Positions 16,208 through 24,046 are shown, numbered from the stretch's first letter. The stretch: 46,406 bases of DNA from Oscillospiraceae bacterium (GCA_029225165.1 JAQXVY010000015.1:1-46406); one strand, 5' to 3'. Numbers and translations are program-made. The notes: generated from the letters alone by a model not told the origin.

Positions 16208-16683
16208 ACATTTCTCACCTCCGTAAATTTCAAAAGATTTATGGACTTTTCTGTTCGGAAGGCATACTGATCTTTTAATTTTTGAGGAAGAAGCAATTTA
16301 ATTGCAACATCCTCAGGAAAGTAGCCTCTAAGGTAGTTATTTACAGTTCTGATCGCCTGATCGTTTGCAACAGGACCAATTACTACATCATATTCTTTAT
16401 CCACTTGTCTGCCTGTTCTGTTTGCTGAAATAAACCTAAGCCAATCAATATCAGCAGTTTTAAAACAAAGCAATTTCAAGCCTTTGAGAGAATTTTCATC
16501 AACCTCAAAAACTGAAACAGTGGGTACACCTGTTTCACGGTTATTAGTAGTGCGTAAGGCCCACTTTTTAGCCTGTTCAAAATCACTAGTTAAGTAAAAA
16601 CCTGCACCAAAATCCAATAATCTTTTTGACGGTATTAATTTAGGTTCATTAACCTCCACATTACTTCCGTGATACAAAAGCAT
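16204..16683 (-). CDS. DUF3990 protein, ADP-ribosyltransferase-like
   Basis: This 159-residue protein has the DUF3990 features: N-terminal LLYHGS with His5, DFGAGFYLTS with Tyr30, QAKKWA, a central YDVVIGPVAND, and a C-terminal QYAFRTEKSINLLKF. The HG(S/T) and GxGFYxT motifs match the first two positions of the H-Y-E triad of PARP/diphtheria-toxin-type ADP-ribosyltransferases, and DUF3990 is, to my knowledge, placed in that fold group. The third residue could be the Gln or Glu in the C-terminal motif. There is no secretion signal. It leads a three-gene cassette, with a good ribosome binding site (AAGGAG, 9 bases before ATG). Substrate and activity are unknown; a toxin role is inferred. Confidence 0.8.
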   Translation of the reverse strand: MLLYHGSNVEVNEPKLIPSKRLLDFGAGFYLTSDFEQAKKWALRTTNNRETGVPTVSVFEVDENSLKGLKLLCFKTADIDWLRFISANRTGRQVDKEYDVVIGPVANDQAIRTVNNYLRGYFPEDVAIKLLLPQKLKDQYAFRTEKSINLLKFTEVRNV

Positions 16684-16744
16684 AAATTCAACTCCTTAAC
16701 CGAACATATTTTAAAACAAATCTTTGATATTTTGGACTTTTTTC

Positions 16745-18001
16745 TTAATTGGTTGTTTTATTAATAATCCTATTCGCCGCAAGCATTACACCTGTTTTAC
16801 CGCTGTGGAAGTTGAATGCTCCTTGCATCCACACTGCAAAGGGTTCTCTTAACGGTGCGTCTGCCGAAAGTTCTATGCTTGAACCAAGGGTAAAGGCTCC
16901 TGCTGCCATAATTACCTTGCTGTCGTAACCGGGTAAATCGTCGGGTACAGGTGTTACATAGCTGTCAACAGGTGAGCCTGACTGAATTCCCTTGCAAAAT
17001 TCAATTAGGTTTTCTTCATTTTCAAGGAGAATAGCCTGAACAATATCTCCCCTTGTTTCCTGAAGGTCGGGGGAAACTCCGTAGCCCATCTCCTTAAACA
17101 ACGCACAGGCAAACACAGCCGTTTTTAGTGCCTCTCCTGTGATGTGAGGAGAATTGAAAGCGCCCATAAACATTTCTCTTTTTGTGCTTATTGTTGCACC
17201 TAATTCTCTGCCTGTACCTGGGGTGGTAAGGCGGTAACTGCACTGCTCAACAAGGTCGGCTCTGCCTGCTATGTAGCCTCCTGTGGGGGCAATTCCTCCA
17301 CCCGCATTTTTGATGAGGGAACCTGCCATAATGTCTGCTCCAACCTGAACAGGCTCGTATTTTTCTACAAATTCGCCGTAGCAGTTATCAACCATTATTA
17401 TTGTATCAGGCGATACCCTTTTAACAACTTCGCATATTTTTTTAATATCGGAAATTGTCAAAGCCTTACGCAGTGAATAACCCCTTGAACGCTGAATGTA
17501 TGCCATTTTAGGCTTTGACTTTAATTTTTCTTCTAAAGAATTATAATCAACATCATCACCGGCAAGGGGAACTTCGTCATAGTGAATGTCAAAGTCCTTA
17601 AGTGAGCCGGAATAATCTCCCTCTATGCCTATAACACTTCTGATTGTATCGTATGGTATTCCTGCAACTGAAAGCATAGTGTCGCCCGGTCTTAGCATAC
17701 CGAAAAGTGCAACTGTAAGTGCGTGAGTACCTGACTGAAATCCCTGTCTTACAAGGGCGTCCTCTGCGCCAAAGGCTGTGGCATAAACCTTGTCAAGCAC
17801 TTCCCTGCCCCAGTCGCTGTAACCGTAGCCTGTGCTATCGGCAAAGTGACTTTCGGAAACCTTACAGCTTTGAAAAGCCTTTAGCATTTTATTTTGGTTG
17901 TATTCTTGAATATCCTCAATGTTTTTAAGAATATCCTTGCAATTCTCCATTGCATTTTCAGAAAGCTTTAACACTCTTTCGTCAAAATCAAAAAAACTCA
18001 T
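16745..18001 (-). CDS. COG4100 PLP-dependent lyase (methionine gamma-lyase / aluminium-resistance family)
   Basis: This is a fold-type I PLP enzyme of the family annotated as cystathionine beta-lyase-like or aluminium resistance protein. The 418 residues include TGYGYSDWGRE at the N-terminus, SGTHAL at 90-95 (cofactor phosphate), Asp205 in MVDNCYGE (pyridine nitrogen) and Lys231 in GSLIKNAGGG as the likely Schiff-base lysine. The substrate is not known with certainty in the family. The ATG overlaps the GNAT stop by 4 bases (ATGA), making it the last gene of a murD-GNAT-lyase unit. The length matches relatives. Confidence 0.92.
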   Translation of the reverse strand: MSFFDFDERVLKLSENAMENCKDILKNIEDIQEYNQNKMLKAFQSCKVSESHFADSTGYGYSDWGREVLDKVYATAFGAEDALVRQGFQSGTHALTVALFGMLRPGDTMLSVAGIPYDTIRSVIGIEGDYSGSLKDFDIHYDEVPLAGDDVDYNSLEEKLKSKPKMAYIQRSRGYSLRKALTISDIKKICEVVKRVSPDTIIMVDNCYGEFVEKYEPVQVGADIMAGSLIKNAGGGIAPTGGYIAGRADLVEQCSYRLTTPGTGRELGATISTKREMFMGAFNSPHITGEALKTAVFACALFKEMGYGVSPDLQETRGDIVQAILLENEENLIEFCKGIQSGSPVDSYVTPVPDDLPGYDSKVIMAAGAFTLGSSIELSADAPLREPFAVWMQGAFNFHSGKTGVMLAANRIINKTTN

Positions 18002-18756
18002 CTATAAATTTCCTTCCATTCTCCACTGGGGACAAAACCCATTTTCCTATATATCTGTGTGTGTTCATCATCATTGCAATATAGATAAACATTTTGTGCG
18101 TCATCAACAGAGTAGATTAAATTTCTCCCTAAACCGCAGTTTTGAAATTCCTTTGATGTTGCAACAGGACCGATTATTGTGTTAATTTTATCCCCTGTTG
18201 CAATCATACAGGATATAATTTTATCCTTTTCATATATCGAAAACACCTTGCTTACACCGCATCTCACCTTAGAAAATAAATCTGTTGCAAAGTCACCATA
18301 GGAGTTTATTTTCACATCGTCACAGTTTATAGAATTGAAAAATTCGTACACCTTTTTGTAGTTATCTTCATTACATATGTTAATGACTGAATCACTTTTA
18401 TTAGAAGTTTGCTTTTCACAAAGTTTCATTATTATTCCCTGCGACTGACTGCTCCCTGATAATTGCAAATTACAGTTGTTATCAAAAAGTACAGAGGAAT
18501 AGCCTATCACATTAATAAACTCTGATAGTTCTGTAATATCTGTATTTTCTGTTAAGTAAAGCACAATATTACCGTCAGTTTTTAGTATTAAAGCAGTGTA
18601 TTTATTTTGATTTTGCTGAAACCAAAAGTCTATACCCCTTACGCCTATACCGTAGGCTTTAAAAACAGAATTAATTTTAGTCAAAAAGGTATCGTGGTTT
18701 TCAAAGCTGTCTATAATTTGTGAAAGCAAGCTTTCATTTTCAATATATTTTATCAT
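17998..18756 (-). CDS. GNAT-family N-acetyltransferase
   Basis: This 252-residue protein has a C-terminal GNAT domain: an acetyl-CoA-binding segment GPVATSKEFQNCGLGRNLIYSV (about 190-211) whose Q-x-x-G-L-G-R matches motif A, preceded by a strand (KIISCMIATG) and followed by a C-terminal NVYLYCNDDEHTQIYRKMGF of the type seen at GNAT ends. The N-terminal half (1-125) has no recognisable family. It starts in an ATGA overlap with murD and ends in one with the PLP lyase. The acetyl acceptor cannot be predicted; coupling to murD hints at cell-wall or amino-acid substrates, but only as inference. Confidence 0.85.
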   Translation of the reverse strand: MIKYIENESLLSQIIDSFENHDTFLTKINSVFKAYGIGVRGIDFWFQQNQNKYTALILKTDGNIVLYLTENTDITELSEFINVIGYSSVLFDNNCNLQLSGSSQSQGIIMKLCEKQTSNKSDSVINICNEDNYKKVYEFFNSINCDDVKINSYGDFATDLFSKVRCGVSKVFSIYEKDKIISCMIATGDKINTIIGPVATSKEFQNCGLGRNLIYSVDDAQNVYLYCNDDEHTQIYRKMGFVPSGEWKEIYR

Positions 18757-20141
18757 TTCAGGCTGTTCACTATGTTTTTGAAGTGAATACCTCTCTCCAT
18801 AAAGTTTTTGTACAAATCAAAACTTGCACTTGCAGGAGAAAGTGATACTCTGTCACCCTTAACTGCCAATTCCTTAGCCTTGTTTACAGCCTCCTCCATA
18901 TTAGAAACCCTTACAATAACAGGCTCGTTTTCTTTGTAGGAACTTGCACTTTTTGTTGCTTTTTCTATTTTTTCGGCTGTGTTGCCCATAAGAATAAGTA
19001 CTTTAACCTTGTTACAGATGATTTCACCAAGGTCGGTATAGTCAAGGTTTTTGTCGTAACCGCCGGCAATTAAGATAATCTTTTCGTCATAAAGTGAAAG
19101 TGTACCTGATGCTGTTCTTGTTGGGCTTGATGCTATTGAGTCGTTATAGTACTTAACACCGTTAAACTCTCTTACAAACTCAGCCCTGTGCTCAACACCT
19201 GTAAAGGTCTTTGCCACCTGTCTTATGGTGTCAACATCTACAATACCCCAAACGGCAGATATAGCCGCCATATAGTTTTCTACATTGTGCATACCCGGAA
19301 TAAAAATATCGTTGATGTCAATAATCTCGGTTTTCTTGCCGTAATCGGAGTAGATTATTTTATTATCCCTTAAAAATGCTCCGTTATCAACAGTACTCTG
19401 TCTGCTGAACTTTGCAAGGCATCCCCTAACATCGTCTGAAAAGGAGTTTGAAATTTCATTATCAAGGTTTAGAACTGCCTTGGAAAAGGCACTTTGATGC
19501 AACAAAACATTCCTTTTGGAGTCAACATATTCCTGCATATCCTTGTGCATATCAAGGTGATTTGGGGAAACATTTGTAACAACTGCAATACTTGGGCTTG
19601 TCCTCATAGAAATAAGCTGGAATGAGGAAAGCTCAACTACTGCATAATCATCAGGTTTAATCTCCTCTATTTCCGGTAAAAGAGGACGACCTATATTACC
19701 CCCAAGGTAAACCTTTTTGCCTTGCGCCTTTAAAAATTCGGAAATTATTGAGGTTGTTGTGGTTTTACCATCGGAGCCTGTAATGGCAATAATTTTGCAG
19801 GGACAAAGCTCGAAGAAAAGCTCCATTTCTGATGTGACAACAACACCCCTACTACGCATATCAACAAGCTCATCCATATAATACCTCATACCCGGTGTTC
19901 TGAAAACAATGTCAACATCAAGGTTTTTAAGGTAATTTTCACCTAAAGAAAGTTTAACGCCAAGTTTTTTTGCCTTATCGCCGTTTTCGCCCAGTGCGTC
20001 AAAATCTCTCTTGTCACAGGCTGTAACATCTATACCGTGATTTACAAACATCTCCATAACAGGAAAGTTGCTTACACCAAGCCCGCAAAAAGCAACCTTT
20101 TTGTCCTTTATACTATTAAAAAAGCCGTTAACCTTGTTCAT
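18753..20141 (-). CDS. murD: UDP-N-acetylmuramoylalanine--D-glutamate ligase
   Basis: MurD adds D-glutamate to UDP-MurNAc-L-Ala in the cytoplasm during peptidoglycan precursor synthesis. The 462-residue protein has the N-terminal substrate domain (KKVAFCGLGVSN), the ATP-binding P-loop GSDGKTTT at 122-129, and the C-terminal Mur ligase domain (HRAEFV, YNDSIASSP, LIAGGYDKNLDY). The start is the ATG at 20141 because GGAGG sits eight bases upstream; a TTG at 20156 would place the ribosome binding site inside the gene. murD is normally in the dcw cluster; here it stands apart, followed by a GNAT gene and a PLP lyase with 4-base overlaps. Confidence 0.97.
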   Translation of the reverse strand: MNKVNGFFNSIKDKKVAFCGLGVSNFPVMEMFVNHGIDVTACDKRDFDALGENGDKAKKLGVKLSLGENYLKNLDVDIVFRTPGMRYYMDELVDMRSRGVVVTSEMELFFELCPCKIIAITGSDGKTTTTSIISEFLKAQGKKVYLGGNIGRPLLPEIEEIKPDDYAVVELSSFQLISMRTSPSIAVVTNVSPNHLDMHKDMQEYVDSKRNVLLHQSAFSKAVLNLDNEISNSFSDDVRGCLAKFSRQSTVDNGAFLRDNKIIYSDYGKKTEIIDINDIFIPGMHNVENYMAAISAVWGIVDVDTIRQVAKTFTGVEHRAEFVREFNGVKYYNDSIASSPTRTASGTLSLYDEKIILIAGGYDKNLDYTDLGEIICNKVKVLILMGNTAEKIEKATKSASSYKENEPVIVRVSNMEEAVNKAKELAVKGDRVSLSPASASFDLYKNFMERGIHFKNIVNSLK

Positions 20142-20221
20142 TACAATATCCTCCAATTATGAAAACACTGAACAAACAGAATTATTGCAGTTTATTCAGC
20201 CGTTCCTTTGTTTACCTTATA

Positions 20222-20249
20222 ATTATATCAAATGGTAGGTAAATTTCAA
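20222..20249 (-). promoter_or_regulatory. Sigma-A-type promoter of murD
   Basis: TTGAAA (complement of 20244-20249) and TATAAT (complement of 20222-20227) are 16 bases apart, 80 bases before the murD start. It would drive murD, the GNAT gene and the PLP lyase. Confidence 0.75.
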
Positions 20250-20262
20250 TTATTTTTTTGCA

Positions 20263-20291
20263 ATAAAAAACGGTGACACACAAGTCACCGT
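20263..20291 (-). terminator. Terminator after the XRE gene
   Basis: Minus-strand CGGTGAC (20290-20284 complement) pairs with GTCACCG (20277-20271 complement) around a 6-base loop and is followed by TTTTTTATTG. It lies about 15 bases after the XRE stop and upstream of the murD promoter. Confidence 0.88.
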
Positions 20292-20306
20292 AGTTTTAGT
20301 GTTTCT

Positions 20307-20552
20307 TTAATCTCTGCCAAGCAGTGAATCAACAGAAATTTCAAGAATATCTGCAAGTGCAACAAGCTCAATGTCTGTTACATATCTAATCTGTCCTTCA
20401 AGCTTAGAAAGTCCCGATGCGTTCATATCCACACCGTTAACCTGAAGCTGTGCCAAAAGCTCCTTTTGTTTCATACCTTTCTTTTTTCTTGCAGATTCTA
20501 CTCTTGCGCCAATTAGGTTTCTATCCCCTAATTCTTGTTTTCTCAGTCTCAT
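20307..20552 (-). CDS. Small XRE-family (Cro/cI-type) helix-turn-helix regulator
   Basis: This is a DNA-binding protein of 81 residues that is essentially a single HTH_3 domain: GARVESARKKKGMKQKELLAQ (helices 1-2), SGLSKLEGQIRYVTDIELV (recognition region) and LADILEISVDSLLGRD, the standard domain end. No second ligand-binding domain is present. The start is the ATG at 20552, with GGGGAG seven bases upstream; the ATG at 20558 lies against the ribosome binding site. It stands alone with its own promoter and terminator. Four 13-bp tandem repeats in its 5' region are the likely operator, implying autoregulation (inference). No partner gene is adjacent. Confidence 0.9.
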   Translation of the reverse strand: MRLRKQELGDRNLIGARVESARKKKGMKQKELLAQLQVNGVDMNASGLSKLEGQIRYVTDIELVALADILEISVDSLLGRD

Positions 20553-20579
20553 AAACATTCTCCCCGTAAAATATAATAT

Positions 20580-20631
20580 TTCTTTTAAGAAATTCTTTAA
20601 AGAAATTCTTTTAAATAATTCTTTAAAGTCA
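20580..20631. repeat. Four tandem 13-bp repeats upstream of the XRE gene
   Basis: TTCTTTTAAGAAA, TTCTTTAAAGAAA, TTCTTTTAAATAA and TTCTTTAAAGTCA start at 20580, 20593, 20606 and 20619, exactly 13 bases apart. Each is a near-palindrome; the second contains the perfect palindrome TTCTTTAAAGAA. They lie between the predicted -10 box and the XRE start codon, as expected for an operator array. Confidence 0.85.
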
Positions 20632-20837
20632 ATTCAGCTTGCTCATATTATAATACGATAAAAGAAAAAAAACAAGACCTTTTTGTTATTTAATTTAAAA
20701 AATTGATACTTTTTATCAAAAATAATTACATATAGCCTCTTTCAGTGTAATAATTTTGTAATTTTATGTCAAGAAATAATAATTTTTGTCGGAAAAACAG
20801 TTTGGAAAATCGTAATTATTCTTTTAGAGAAAATAAA
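20632..20837. other. AT-rich intergenic region between the XRE gene and rnpB
   Basis: Together with the repeat array this gives about 300 bases without a gene. On the minus strand it holds the XRE promoter (20647-20675) and a weak hairpin TTGATA-N5-TATCAA (20703-20719) whose minus-strand side runs into a T tract, possibly a back-up terminator for rnpB. In 20720-20830 I see only AT-rich sequence with no gene or clear signal. Confidence 0.6.
20647..20675 (-). promoter_or_regulatory. Probable promoter of the XRE gene
   Basis: TTGTTT (complement of 20670-20675) and TATAAT (complement of 20647-20652) have a 17-base spacer. The transcript would begin about 90 bases before the start codon and carry all four 13-bp repeats. 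The -35 box is weak because it sits in a T run. Confidence 0.6.
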
Positions 20838-20859
20838 AAAGAACCCTTATGGGTTCTTT
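20838..20859 (-). terminator. Terminator of rnpB
   Basis: AAAGAACCC and GGGTTCTTT form a perfect 9-bp stem with a 4-base loop, followed on the minus strand by a T-rich tail, immediately after the 3' end of the RNase P RNA. Confidence 0.88.
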
Positions 20860-20860
20860 A

Positions 20861-21205
20861 GACAACCAAATCTATAAGCCGAGTTCTGTCGTGAACAGCC
20901 ATCTATCTTGGCAAAGTGTTACCACATTTGCTCAATGCCACCTCCATGGGACTGCCGAGCAAGCATATATGTCCCTCCACGGTGTTGCTCCAAATAGGGT
21001 TTACACGGCTGTTATGTCTCCATAACACCGGTGAGCTCTTACCTCACCTTTCCATCCTTACCGTAAAAAACGGCGGTTATTTTCTGTTGCACTATCCCTG
21101 GGGTCGCCCCCGGCGGCCGTTAGCCGTTATTTTTGCTCTGTGGAGCTCGGACTTTCCTCGGATAGTCGCTTTCGCTTCTAACCGCAGCTGTCCAATTTGG
21201 TTGTA
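20861..21205 (-). ncRNA. rnpB: RNase P RNA (class A type)
   Basis: This is the catalytic RNA that removes 5' leaders from pre-tRNAs. On the minus strand the conserved core blocks are present in order: GAGGAAAGTCCGAGCTCC (P4 5' strand, about 21160-21143), a GC-rich P7-P10 region, AGTGCAACAGAAAATAACCG, GGTAAGGATGGAAAGGTGAG, and near the 3' end ACAGAACTCGGCTTATAG. The ends pair as P1: CAACCAAAT (21203-21195) with ATTTGGTTG (20871-20863). The length of about 345 bases and the arrangement suggest class A, typical of Clostridia rather than Bacillus class B. A promoter and a terminator flank it. Confidence 0.96.
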
Positions 21206-21210
21206 ATAAT

Positions 21211-21239
21211 ATTTTAATTCAATAATTTAATTTTGTCAA
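21211..21239 (-). promoter_or_regulatory. Promoter of rnpB
   Basis: TTGACA (complement of 21234-21239) and TAAAAT (complement of 21211-21216) have a 17-base spacer and end about 7 bases before the predicted 5' end of the RNase P RNA. Confidence 0.82.
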
Positions 21240-21253
21240 ACTATTTTGGGGTA

Positions 21254-21282
21254 TTGAATGAATGGACAATTAGTTGTATAAT
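21254..21282 (+). promoter_or_regulatory. Promoter of the malic enzyme gene
   Basis: TTGAAT at 21254-21259 and TATAAT at 21277-21282 have a 17-base spacer, about 40 bases before the start codon. It is divergent from the rnpB promoter, with 14 bases between the two -35 boxes. Confidence 0.78.
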
Positions 21283-21321
21283 AATTTGAGATAATTTGGA
21301 GAAGTTCAGGAGGAAGATAAA

Positions 21322-22494
21322 ATGGATATTAGACAGGAGTCTCTTAAAAAGCATTATGAATGGAACGGAAAAATTGAAGTTGTATCAAGAGTAAAGGTTA
21401 ACAGTAGCGAGGATTTGTCCCTTGCATACACACCCGGCGTTGCAGAGCCTTGCCTTGAAATTAACAAGGACTATAACAAATCCTTTGAGCTTACAAGGAG
21501 AAACAACCTTGTTGCTGTTGTCACAGACGGTACTGCAATCCTTGGTTTAGGCGACATTGGTCCTGAAGCAGGTATGCCTGTTATGGAGGGTAAATGTGCT
21601 TTGTTTAAAGAATTTGCAGATGTTGACGCTTTTCCTATTTGTGTAAGGAGCAAGGATGTTGATGAATTTGTAAATACAGTTTACCTAATAAGCGGTAGCT
21701 TTGGTGGAATTAATCTTGAGGATATTTCAGCACCAAGGTGCTTTGAAATTGAGAAAAAGCTAAAGGAAAAGTGTGATATTCCTGTTTTTCATGACGACCA
21801 GCACGGCACTGCAATTATAGTAGCCGCCGCACTTATTAACGCACTTAAGGTTGTAAACAAAAAGATTGAGGAAATTGAGGTTGTAATCAACGGTGCAGGC
21901 TCGGCAGGAACTGCAATTTGCAAACACCTTATGAACATTGGCGTTAGGAACATCACTATGTGCGACAAGGACGGCATTATTTGCGAGGGTGACGAATCAC
22001 TTAACCCGGCACACACAGAGCTTGCAAAGGAAACTAACAGAAATAAAAAGACAGGTGTTCTTGCTGACGCTATGAAGGGTGCTGATGTTTTTATCGGAGT
22101 AAGCGCACCAAACATTGTATCTGAAGAAATGGTTAAGTCAATGGCAAATGACCCTATTATCTTCTCAATGGCTAACCCAACACCTGAAATTATGCCTGAC
22201 AAGGCAAAGGCAGCAGGAGCCGCTGTTGTTGGAACAGGCAGAAGTGATTTTCCAAATCAGATTAACAATGTTCTGGCTTTCCCCGGAATTTTCAGAGGTG
22301 CACTTGACTGCAGAGCAAAGGAAATTAACGAGGAAATGAAGGTTGCCGCATCCCTTGCCATTGCAGGACTTATTAGTGATGATGAGCTTAACGCCGAGTA
22401 CATCCTCCCCGAAGCATTTGACAAGAGAATCGGAAATGCAGTAGCAAACGCAGTTATTGAAGCCGCAAAGAAAACAGGGGTTAACAGAATTTAA
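21322..22494 (+). CDS. NAD(P)-dependent malic enzyme (oxaloacetate-decarboxylating malate dehydrogenase)
   Basis: This enzyme oxidatively decarboxylates malate to pyruvate, linking C4 acids to pyruvate and supplying reducing power. The 390-residue protein is the short bacterial form. It has AYTPGVAEPC with the catalytic Tyr36, LGLGDIGPEAGMPVMEGK with the catalytic lysine region, the metal-binding segment FHDDQHGTA, and the dinucleotide-binding motif INGAGSAGTA. Cofactor preference cannot be read with certainty. There is no C-terminal phosphotransacetylase-like domain. The ribosome binding site is AGGAGGA. The gene stands alone between its own promoter and a strong terminator. Confidence 0.95.
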   Translation: MDIRQESLKKHYEWNGKIEVVSRVKVNSSEDLSLAYTPGVAEPCLEINKDYNKSFELTRRNNLVAVVTDGTAILGLGDIGPEAGMPVMEGKCALFKEFADVDAFPICVRSKDVDEFVNTVYLISGSFGGINLEDISAPRCFEIEKKLKEKCDIPVFHDDQHGTAIIVAAALINALKVVNKKIEEIEVVINGAGSAGTAICKHLMNIGVRNITMCDKDGIICEGDESLNPAHTELAKETNRNKKTGVLADAMKGADVFIGVSAPNIVSEEMVKSMANDPIIFSMANPTPEIMPDKAKAAGAAVVGTGRSDFPNQINNVLAFPGIFRGALDCRAKEINEEMKVAASLAIAGLISDDELNAEYILPEAFDKRIGNAVANAVIEAAKKTGVNRI

Positions 22495-22511
22495 TTTAAG
22501 TAGGTATAATC

Positions 22512-22555
22512 CAACAAGGCTGTCGCATTAATTTTGCAACAGCCTTGTTTTTTAT
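22512..22555 (+). terminator. Terminator after malic enzyme
   Basis: AACAAGGCTGT (22513-22523) pairs with ACAGCCTTGTT (22539-22549), followed by a T-rich tail. It ends 31 bases before the stop codon of the convergent cca gene. Confidence 0.88.
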
Positions 22556-22585
22556 ATTTTATTATATTTATGTGTTTTTTATGAT

Positions 22586-23917
22586 TTACTGGATATGTTT
22601 CAGCAAATCTTCTTTTGTGTTACTGCATTTGCCCTCTATCACAAGGTTTAGCAGATGGTTAAGGGTTTCACCTATTTGTTTTCCCTCTGTTATTCCGCTG
22701 TGGATTAAGTCCGAGCCTGTTACATTAAGGGTTTGCAGGTTGTAACACTCATCATTATTAATTATTTCTTCAAACAGTTCCTGAATCTTGCTTAGGTTTT
22801 GGAGCTTTTCTTCCCTTTTGTAGCTTGACCGGGCAAGTATATCCGCCTTTTGTACCTTTAGGAGTAATCGGAACTTTTCTTCTCCCATATTTTTCAGTAT
22901 TTTTTTAATGATTACCTTATCGGCCTTTATTTTTGAATTGTGGTTTCTTATTAGGAAAGCTACTGTTTCAATAAATACCTTTGGATATTTTAGCCTTGTA
23001 AGGACTTCCTTTGAAATTGCCTCGCCTATTTTTTCGTGTCCGGTGTAAACAGATATTCCGTTTTTGTCAGTTTTTTGTGACATTGGTTTGCCGATGTCGT
23101 GAAGGAGCATTGTCATTCTCAGCACATCATTATTTTCTATATTCTTTACAGATGACACTGTGTGTTTCCACAATGTTTTATTGTGGTAAGGGTTATTCTG
23201 CTGAAAATTGAACATTGATGCTATTTCGGGGATAATTACTGCAAATACATCTTTAAACCGCCTTAAAATATAATCGCACCATTCACCGCAGAGAATTTGA
23301 GAAAATTCGTTTGATATTCTCTCTTTGGAAATATTATTCAGTAGTTTTTTATTTTCTAATATAGCATTAAAAGTGTTGTACTCAATGGAAAAGTTGTAGA
23401 CAGAGGCAAACCTTAAAGCCCTTAAAATCCGTAGTGCATCCTCCTTAAATCGTACATCAGCCTCCCCTACACAGCGAATAGCCTTGTACTCAACATCTCT
23501 TTTACCCTCAAAGTAATCTATTAAACCCTCCTTTGGGTTGTAAGCCATTGCGTTTACGGTAAAATCCCTTCGTGACAAATCTTCCTTTAGTGAAGAAGTA
23601 AACTCAACATTTTGGGGATGTCGGCAGTCTATGTAGTCACCGTCTATTCTGTATGTAGTTATTTCATACACTTCACCCTCAATTATTACAGAAACTGTAC
23701 CGTGCTTTATTCCGTTGTCAAAGGTTTTGTAATCTCTAAAAATTTCAAGGATTTCTTCAGGCTTTGCGTTAGTTGTAAGGTCATAGTCCTTTGGTGTTAT
23801 GCCCATAAGCATATCCCTTACACAGCCTCCTACCACATAGCACTGAAAGTCTGAATTCTCCATCATTGAAATAATTTTGTTTACATTTTGAGGTAATTTT
23901 ACATTCATATTCATCAT
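22586..23917 (-). CDS. cca: CCA tRNA nucleotidyltransferase
   Basis: This enzyme adds or repairs the 3' CCA end of tRNAs. The 443-residue protein has the nucleotidyltransferase signature GGCVRD at 30-35 and DYDL at 44-47 (metal-binding aspartates), an RRDFTVNAMAY motif B, and an RILRALRFA segment in the neck region. A central HD-type segment (MLLHDIGKP) suggests a phosphohydrolase-like domain, as in many Clostridia. A cluster of ATGs lies at 23917, 23914 and 23908; 23917 is used but the exact start is uncertain because the ribosome binding site is weak (GTGAG). It diverges from the CDF gene and shares promoter bases with it. Confidence 0.94.
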   Translation of the reverse strand: MMNMNVKLPQNVNKIISMMENSDFQCYVVGGCVRDMLMGITPKDYDLTTNAKPEEILEIFRDYKTFDNGIKHGTVSVIIEGEVYEITTYRIDGDYIDCRHPQNVEFTSSLKEDLSRRDFTVNAMAYNPKEGLIDYFEGKRDVEYKAIRCVGEADVRFKEDALRILRALRFASVYNFSIEYNTFNAILENKKLLNNISKERISNEFSQILCGEWCDYILRRFKDVFAVIIPEIASMFNFQQNNPYHNKTLWKHTVSSVKNIENNDVLRMTMLLHDIGKPMSQKTDKNGISVYTGHEKIGEAISKEVLTRLKYPKVFIETVAFLIRNHNSKIKADKVIIKKILKNMGEEKFRLLLKVQKADILARSSYKREEKLQNLSKIQELFEEIINNDECYNLQTLNVTGSDLIHSGITEGKQIGETLNHLLNLVIEGKCSNTKEDLLKHIQ

Positions 23918-23952
23918 CTCACGGTTTAAATATTCTCATCTTTAATGGTTTT

Positions 23953-23980
23953 ATTATATCACAAATTTTTAAATTGACAA
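23953..23980 (-). promoter_or_regulatory. Promoter of cca
   Basis: TTGTCA (complement of 23975-23980) and TATAAT (complement of 23953-23958) have a 16-base spacer. The -35 box shares five bases with that of the divergent CDF promoter. Confidence 0.78.
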
Positions 23981-24002
23981 ATTTTTTCAATAAACATATA
24001 AT
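23974..24002 (+). promoter_or_regulatory. Promoter of the CDF transporter gene
   Basis: TTGACA at 23974-23979 and TATAAT at 23997-24002 are a full consensus match with a 17-base spacer. The -35 box overlaps the cca -35 box on the other strand. Confidence 0.85.
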
Positions 24003-24046
24003 GGGTAGTAAACGCAACATAATTTGTACATAAGGAGGGGGTTATT

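Noticed and set aside
20580..20631. CRISPR array
   Set aside because: The 13-bp units are contiguous with no spacers and are AT-rich palindromes; no cas genes are present.
20916..21206. A 96-residue plus-strand reading frame
   Set aside because: It is antisense to the RNase P RNA, whose conserved blocks explain the sequence.
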